From Echinarachnius parma (Eukaryota; Echinodermata; Echinoidea; Clypeasteroida; Echinarachniidae), in the NCBI GenBank assembly GCA_037951105.1, contig JBAMJV010001335.1, positions 1 to 64,000 on the forward strand: a stretch of DNA of 64,000 nt, in the 5' to 3' direction. Below are positions 58,885 to 64,000 of this stretch, one piece after another. Made by a program: the position numbers and the translations under genes. Positions within the stretch are counted from its first letter, which is position 1. Every line of letters starts with the position of its first letter. Under the pieces are notes generated by a model. The model worked only from the letters and a program-made list of their open reading frames with translations. It ran no database searches and had not been told where the DNA came from.

Positions 58885-59045
58885 TAATCAGTTGGAAAAA
58901 GTCCAGATTTTTTGACACTCTGGATGCCCTTCAACGGGTAAAGGCTCTCCTAGCCAAGGCCAAGCTTTATAGTCATTTTACTGGACCCTGCAAAGACCAG
59001 ACAAGCCTTACAGTACTCCTTCCATGATGTCACCACAGCCGATAA
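58885..59045 (+). pseudogene. Chimeric echo: exon 8 joined to exon 9 without the intron
   Basis: Starts with a diverged copy of exon 8 (from the FEKSANYF codons through CTGGACCCTGCAAAGA) and passes directly into exon 9 sequence (CAAGCCTTACAGTACTCCTT, then CCATGATGTCACCACAGCC). About 30 exonic bases and the whole intron are missing at the joint. Frameshifted, non-coding. Confidence 0.85.
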
Positions 59046-59064
59046 AGTCATGCTAAGATTAGGC

Positions 59065-59443
59065 TTAAAGGGTACCACCACCCAAAAAAAAAAATCTCAT
59101 AAATGAAAGGTAACATCTTTAGTAGTCTATTCCATCAACAAATTCAGAAAAATTGGAAAACGCATCACCATTCTAAAGCATGCGTTCATTGGTCTGCATG
59201 TACGAAGACTACCTTTGTGCAGAGCGAACGAATTGTCCGGGATTCCATTGTCACCAAACGTACGCGTGAATAGAATTGGCGCACTCGCAAATGTTTGGCG
59301 CGTACAGAACCAAGTGGTGGTAATTAATTGCATTGTTTATGAATTACACAACCCTTTGCAAATGTTGGGTATCTATTTGATATCACAAAACGGTAGCCAA
59401 ACATATACTTATGTGCTGTTTTTTGCCTGGTGGTCCCCTTTAA
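59065..59443 (-). mobile_element. TTAA-flanked MITE, 'AAAGGGGACCACCA' family, copy 3
   Basis: Inverted relative to 38603 and 54802: begins TTAAAGGGTACCACCACCC and ends TGCCTGGTGGTCCCCTTTAA. Same interior words. Confidence 0.88.
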
Positions 59444-59528
59444 ACACATAGTTAATACTTTAAAGAAAAACAAAACGTTTTGAGTTATAAAGAAAGAGTT
59501 ATAATATCCCTTTTTTGTTGTATGGCAG

Positions 59529-59699
59529 CACATGAGAAGCCACCAAGACGCCACAAGCCTACAGTACTCCTTCCACGAGGTCATCACAGCTGATCTAGAT
59601 GCCCCAAAGCAGGTCCGAAGCCTCCAGAAGAGATGCCTGGAACCGGGCAAATACTCCACCCACCTAGAGAGGTGGCTACAGTACTTCTCTACCCGTCAG
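59529..59699 (+). CDS. NDST: NDST coding exon 9: sulfotransferase
   Basis: Encodes residues 755-811, phase 0 at both ends. HMRSH supplies His755 and His759, lining up with two active-site histidines of human NDST1. LQYSFHEVITA, LQKRCLEPGKYSTHLERWL follow in family order. Acceptor TTGTATGGCAG, donor GTAAGA at 59700. Confidence 0.95.
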
Positions 59700-60014
59700 G
59701 TAAGAAATACAAATAGCAAAGTTCTTTATTTGCAATTGACCAAAATAATCAAGTAAGATTGTTATAACTTTTCTACTATGCTAATGTTAAAGTTTGCTTT
59801 GATGTTGTTCACAAAATTGCATCCATCACTGCTTAACAGAATAGTTATGTTCAAATCATATTAAGTAATTTCAAGAACTACTGCTGCCTAATAATTGTCT
59901 TAAGATATATGTATGATACAACCGAGTAGTGGGCAAGTAATAGTATACATCTGCCCCTGTCTATGACCTGGATTTTAAGTATCTTTCATTTATGATGATG
60001 TTTTTTGTTGACAG

Positions 60015-60124
60015 ATGCTTCTAGTAGATGGGGAGCAGCTGAAGACCAGTCCATACATCGCTATGGAGAAGGTGCAGAAATTCCTCAGGATAAAACCTGC
60101 TCTCAACTACTCCAAACTACTGAA
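60015..60124 (+). CDS. NDST: NDST coding exon 10: sulfotransferase
   Basis: Encodes residues 812-847 and two bases of codon 848 (MLLVDGEQLKTSPYIAMEKV...). Equivalent to the ILVLDGxxLRTEP block of vertebrate NDSTs. Acceptor TTTGTTGACAG, donor GTGAGT at 60125. Intron 9 before it is the shortest (315 bp). Confidence 0.94.
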
Positions 60125-61142
60125 GTGAGTCCAATAATAAAAATTGATAACTGAAGTATGACATTCCCGCTATTTGTGTCATGGGTTGTGGTTCTAAACA
60201 ATGTCAGGCAAGCCAGAAATATTGTAACCTAGTGGTTGCCAAGGGGTTAATGACCATTGCACAGCTCATTAGAGTACCGAAGTTAGACGTCATATCCATT
60301 CATTGCCTTGGGTAATGGGTATGTCAGGCAAGCCAGAGATATTGTAACCTAGTGGTTGCCAAGTGGTTAATGACCATTGCACAGCTCCTGAGAGAACCAA
60401 AGTGTGATGTCATAGCCATTCATTGCCATGGTAATGGGTATACATGTCAGGCAAGCCAAAATTGTTATATCTTAGCCAAGCCTCCACACTATCTTTTGTA
60501 TGTACTGGCCCGTTTGGGCAAATCAAATCATAAATGTTTACATTCTACTTGCCCCAATGTAACATTTATTTGCCCTCTTTATACTTCTAGATGAGATTTA
60601 CACATGAAATGACGTTGTTTTCTTGTAGTTGAACAAGGACCTACTTGCCCGATCGGGCAAGCAAACTAGACAATTTATGACATTTCACTTGCATGACATC
60701 ACCTTTTACTTGCCCCGGGCAAGCAGGCGAGTGCTAGTGTCGAGACCTGTCTTAGTAGGCAGTCGTCCAGCTCAAAACCACTACAAAATCAAAAGCAAAT
60801 TGTCTAGAACCACTACCATATTATATCAAAAGAATATGACATCACTACTTTGGTATTAGTTTGACTTTTGACAAATTGTATTCATTTGAATTTGGTGATC
60901 AGAAGAGAGGATTGGTGTGTTTATACAAGCGTTTAGTTTAGCAGGTGGAGTTTGTTGATAAATGGTTGTCAGTCAAGACACAAGATGCAATTTGAAAGTT
61001 GCTGTAGATTTATACTCCTCTATTTTGAATGAACCAAATGTTGAGCTACCATACTGCTGTAATGTTTGAAACCCCAATTTCTTTTGTAACACTTTGAGTG
61101 TGATTTGTAAACATACATCTTTATTTCTTACTTTGTCTACAG
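60125..61142 (+). other. NDST: Intron 10 (1018 bp)
   Basis: Carries a roughly 120-bp tandem duplication (about 60200-60440: GTCAGGCAAGCCAGAAATAT, TAACCTAGTGGTTGCCAAG, TTAATGACCATTGCACAGCTC) and an inverted dispersed repeat (60476-60745). A third relative of the duplicated unit lies beyond the gene at about 62990-63090. Confidence 0.7.
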
Positions 61143-61362
61143 ATACGACAGCAAGAAGGGCTTTTTCTGCCGCGTAGGTCACCACAACCGCACCTACTGC
61201 CTGGGACCAAGCAAGGGACGCGACTATCCCGATATGGACCAACCTTCAGCGGAGCATTTGAAGGCCTACTACCGTCAGGAAAATCTCGTTCTCGCCACGT
61301 TACTTGATAAGCTTAATTTGGAGCATCCCCTATGGCTACACGACCAACTTAATGAATTCTAG
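61143..61362 (+). CDS. NDST: NDST coding exon 11: C-terminus and stop
   Basis: Completes Lys848 and encodes 849-920 then TAG at 61360-61362. KKGFFC...YCLGPSKGRDYP holds the Cys857/Cys867 pair (nine residues between, the same as in human NDST1) and the PAPS 3' contact. PLWLHDQLNEF is the C-terminal helix. Acceptor TTTGTCTACAG. Confidence 0.95.
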
Positions 61363-61679
61363 AGTAAACAGTTTTGAACTATTAACTTTGAACACGTCTA
61401 CCATCCAAGATTTTGAAAATTTCTCCCCAGGCCTCATCAGGAACTTGTGTCAGCATAATTTTTGAAGTCTTTCTGCCCTAAGTGATATCTTTTTCTGGCC
61501 ACGTTGCTTGATCAGCTTAATTTGGAACATTTTCTATGGCTAAGTCACCTACTTAATGAATTCTAGAGTAAAACAAGTTTGCAGCTATGGAGTTCAACAC
61601 TCTAGTCAACTGTCTACAATCTAGAAGAAATTCTGTCATTGTCAGGATTTGCATTGGGAGAATTTGGGAAGGGTTACGA

Positions 61680-61967
61680 CTATATGGTGGCTTAGCGGTT
61701 AGAGTGTCCGCCTCATGCACGGGAGGTCCCGGGTTCGAACCCAGACCGGGTCATACCAAAGACTTTAAAAATGGTACCTTCTGCCTTCTAGCCAGACACT
61801 CGGCATTTATAGAATGGAGAAGGGAAAGTTAATCACACGAGTTACCAGAGGACTGGCCCCCTTCTGTAACTTTCGCTACATTTAGTAGACGTGTGGCCTA
61901 GGGCTAATGAAACAGAGATAGGCGCCGTCTTATGTGCCAACATTGGTACGGGAAAGACTACGAGTAT
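61680..61967 (+). mobile_element. tRNA-derived SINE, copy 2
   Basis: Perfect A box TGGCTTAGCGG and B box GGTTCGAACCC; the body matches 40028-40292 with few changes (GGTACCTTCTGCCTTCTAGC, GTTACCAGAGGACTGGCCC, TAGACGTGTGGCCTAG). Inserted into the 3'UTR. Confidence 0.9.
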
Positions 61968-62293
61968 AAAAAGCTCAATTTGGAACATCCCCAATTGCTA
62001 AGTCACCTACATGTACTTAATGAATTCTTGAGTATTTTTTTTTTAGCCAATGAGTAAAATACTCTAATCTACCATCCAAGATTTGGAAGAAATTCTGTCC
62101 TATCCTCGGGACCTTGCATCAGCATATTTTTAACTGTATGCTAGCCAGCGTGTTGAGCTATGGTGAAATGTTCAACTTGAAGAATTCTAGAGTCATTCAT
62201 TTTAGAGCGAAGCCTAGCTTACCGTCCAAGAATAAGAATTTCTGTCCCAACTAAGGTTCCATATCATAAGATAAATAACTAGTTCTATGAAAT

Positions 62294-62299
62294 AATAAA
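62294..62299 (+). terminator. NDST: Candidate poly(A) signal AATAAA
   Basis: The best-placed AATAAA after the stop codon, followed about 10-35 bases on by TTGTAAATCTTTGTTACAGG, a T/G-rich stretch. The only support is motif and position. Confidence 0.4.
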
Positions 62300-62330
62300 T
62301 TTGTAAATCTTTGTTACAGGGCCCTTATAT

Positions 62331-63412
62331 GAACCTCTTGTAGGCAGTGTATCTGTATGCTCAGTATCAGAAAATTCTGAGCATCGCAAGAATTGTCGGC
62401 TCAATGAAACTTAGTTCAAAATGTATGAATCAGAACTCTAGCTAGCGTTCAATATTAGAAATGCTTTCCAATAATTTCTGATTGAATATCTCCTTCCAAA
62501 ACCTCCAAAGATTAGAGAAAGTGTGGTGACACATTCTATCAGTTTCCAATGCACAGAACTACAACCATCCACAATCAGTCACACAAACTATATATCATAT
62601 TTTTAGTTAAGGCAGTACTTTGGTGTAAATGTACAACTTATCAGTATTTGTATTATAGTCAGTACGTGTACAGAATTTTTATACAAAACTATTTAAAATG
62701 AAATATTTGCATATTTGTACATGGGTGTTAATGATTAATTATTGAATTTGTATTAATGTTGTATATAATCATGACAAAAATGGATAATTATTGAAAAATT
62801 TGAAAAGTACTGTTGCCTATTAAGAGAAATTAAGCCCAAAATGAATTTGACATTTTCAACCTTGTGAAAAAAAGGGAAGTACATGTATATGAAATGAAAA
62901 TAGCAAAACTAGATATGCATTGAAATACTCTAAAATGTTGAGTCAGTTTTCAAAAAAATGCTAGTGAGATAAAAGAGTACCAAAGTGTCACGTCACAGCT
63001 GTTAATTGACATAAGAAATAGTTCTAAACAATTGTCAGGCAAGCCCAGAACTTGTGACCTAGCGGTTGCTAAGTAAGAAGTCAATCGGCCAGCTATAATT
63101 AATTCAGTGCATGTTAATTTTTGGCTTAATATAAAAATTGCGTGATAGCGGAGGCATAATTTTTGACTGCGCGCAGTCGAAGATCCATCTAGTTTTTAAA
63201 TAATCAATTTCTGATTAATATTAATTAATGAAGGTGATGAAGGTGATGAAGGTAATGAAGGTACCTACTTAACTTTATATGCTTAACATTTTGAGGTAGC
63301 TTCATGAGTCGATTCCAGTTACAAAAAGGCCTACGATTCTTGCAAATGATGATTACATTGTAGGAAATGTTATGAGTTGAAGAAAAATCAAAGAAATCTA
63401 ACAAAGTCAATG
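62331..63412. other. Downstream flank, no gene seen
   Basis: AT-rich sequence with a relative of the intron 10 tandem unit (about 62990-63090, GTCAGGCAAGCCCAGAACTT, GTGACCTAGCGGTTGC) and a short (GATGAAGGT)n stretch at 63233-63262. No coding signal. Confidence 0.5.
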
Positions 63413-63750
63413 GCCCGTATTCACAAAGGAGGTTTGTAGGAGGTTTGTACAAACCATGGTTTATCCATGGTCTACATCTATGGAGTGCCATTTGTAAACT
63501 GATGGAGAAAGAATGTAAACTCCTTACTTGTTAACAATGTTAATGGTACACATTTACAAAATGCACCAAATAAACGTTTGTCTTCTCACATGGTGAAATT
63601 TGCTGGTTAGCGCTTGCTAACCAGCAAATTCCACCAACAGTCATATCATTAGAAATTATAAATTGTTTTACTTGTATACGATCAGCACTCCATAGATGTA
63701 GACCATGGATAAACCATGGTTTGTACAAACCTCCTTTGTGAATACGGACC
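63413..63750. mobile_element. Palindromic MITE with GGCCCGTATTCACAAAGGAGG ends
   Basis: GGCCCGTATTCACAAAGGAG, then GTTTGT...ACAAACCATGGTTTATCCATGG are mirrored at the right by CCATGGATAAACCATGGTTT and CTCCTTTGTGAATACGGACC. The centre is itself a hairpin, TTTGCTGGTTAGCGCTTGCT followed by AACCAGCAAA. 338 bp. Confidence 0.9.
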
Positions 63751-64000
63751 TACATGTGTATGTCGGTATCAGACAGTCAAAATACATGTCCAAATGTTAT
63801 TGTTTTATTTTCAAATTTCAATGATGTGATTTGTATCTATTCTTTGTCATTTTCAAATTTCAGTAAATTCTGTAAATTCATTCGAAAAGAAAATGCAACT
63901 AAATGCCAGTATTATTTAAGCAATACATATAACATATAATGTACATTTCTGTAAAAAAAAAGGGGTACAATTTATTATCATTACGTTTCACCCAAGTTAG

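Larger units (their letters stand above)
14821..61362 (+). other. NDST: Gene: bifunctional heparan sulfate N-deacetylase/N-sulfotransferase (11 coding exons)
   Basis: Coding exons: 14821-15942, 17598-17846, 27468-27653, 32616-32744, 51944-52126, 53509-53605, 57327-57450, 58381-58552, 59529-59699, 60015-60124 and 61143-61362. All introns are GT-AG; the total is 2763 nt, giving 920 residues plus stop (vertebrate NDSTs are about 870-885). The product is a type II Golgi enzyme that de-acetylates GlcNAc of nascent heparan sulfate and transfers sulfate from PAPS to the amine. Landmarks: membrane anchor at residues 24-41; metal-site DIDD at 355-358; HHSGVYPVH at 472-480; PAPS 5'-phosphosulfate loop GPQKTGTTAL at 651-660, with the likely catalytic Lys654; Glu in [11 protein letters not shown] (678-688); His755 and His759, which line up with active-site histidines of human NDST1; disulfide pair Cys857/Cys867; and SKGRDYP (871-877) for 3'-phosphoadenosine contact. 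Both enzymatic halves look intact. Which vertebrate paralog it matches cannot be told; invertebrates usually have a single copy. Confidence 0.95.
61363..62330 (+). other. NDST: 3'UTR, built of terminal-exon copies
   Basis: Degenerate copies of the coding end and early UTR occur at about 61495-61655, 61970-62140 and 62150-62265. Each repeats words such as ATGGCTAAGTCACCTACTTA, AATGAATTCTAGAGT and AATCTACCATCCAAGA. A SINE lies between the first and second copies. The transcript end is inferred from the AATAAA at 62294. Confidence 0.7.

Overview
This window is eukaryotic genomic DNA, AT-rich and full of introns and repeats. It holds one clear host gene on the + strand, a bifunctional heparan sulfate N-deacetylase/N-sulfotransferase (NDST family). 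I could assemble 11 coding exons by hand from 14821 to 61362. Every junction is GT-AG, the reading frame stays open throughout, and the spliced protein is 920 residues. The mix of diverged LINE fragments, a tRNA-derived SINE family, many TTAA-flanked MITEs and long G/C homopolymers suggests a marine invertebrate deuterostome, most likely an echinoderm. That assignment is inference, not a database result.

Layout. 1-3908: repeat-rich flank with a TTAA-flanked MITE, a TGAA/TGGA microsatellite, a C46 tract and a 5'-truncated LINE carrying a reverse transcriptase C-terminal part. 3909-10932: a complete and apparently very young LTR retroelement with 770/768-bp LTRs that differ by one 2-bp indel, a tRNA-Ser-type primer binding site, a polypurine tract and a 4-bp target duplication. 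Its 5.5-kb interior has no gag or pol that I can recognise, which makes it LARD-like. 10933-14131: dispersed repeats and another TTAA MITE nested inside an older repeat. 14132-14820: probable 5'UTR. 14821-61362: the NDST gene, with introns from 315 bp to 19.2 kb. Introns 2 and 4 consist largely of degenerate tandem arrays with 170-250-bp periods, interrupted by MITEs, SINEs and a second LINE fragment (30850-32290, minus strand, in intron 3). 61363-64000: 3'UTR built from degenerate copies of the terminal exon, a SINE, a likely poly(A) signal and a terminal palindromic MITE.

How it works together. Only the NDST gene is likely to serve the host. It encodes a type II Golgi membrane enzyme that removes acetyl groups from GlcNAc in heparan sulfate and N-sulfates the freed amine. 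Exons 1 to 5 carry the membrane anchor, the N-terminal region and the deacetylase. Exons 6 to 11 carry the PAPS-dependent sulfotransferase.

The most striking non-genic patterns are these. (1) Partial 'exon echoes' surround at least five exons and the terminal exon, and they follow a strict polarity: 5' pieces lie upstream and 3' pieces downstream of the intact exon. (2) The LTR element is young yet apparently non-coding, and has a run of repeated stem-loops. (3) Six copies of the palindrome CTAACGCGTTAG are packed within 122 bp in intron 2. (4) Several TTAA-flanked MITE families share end features.
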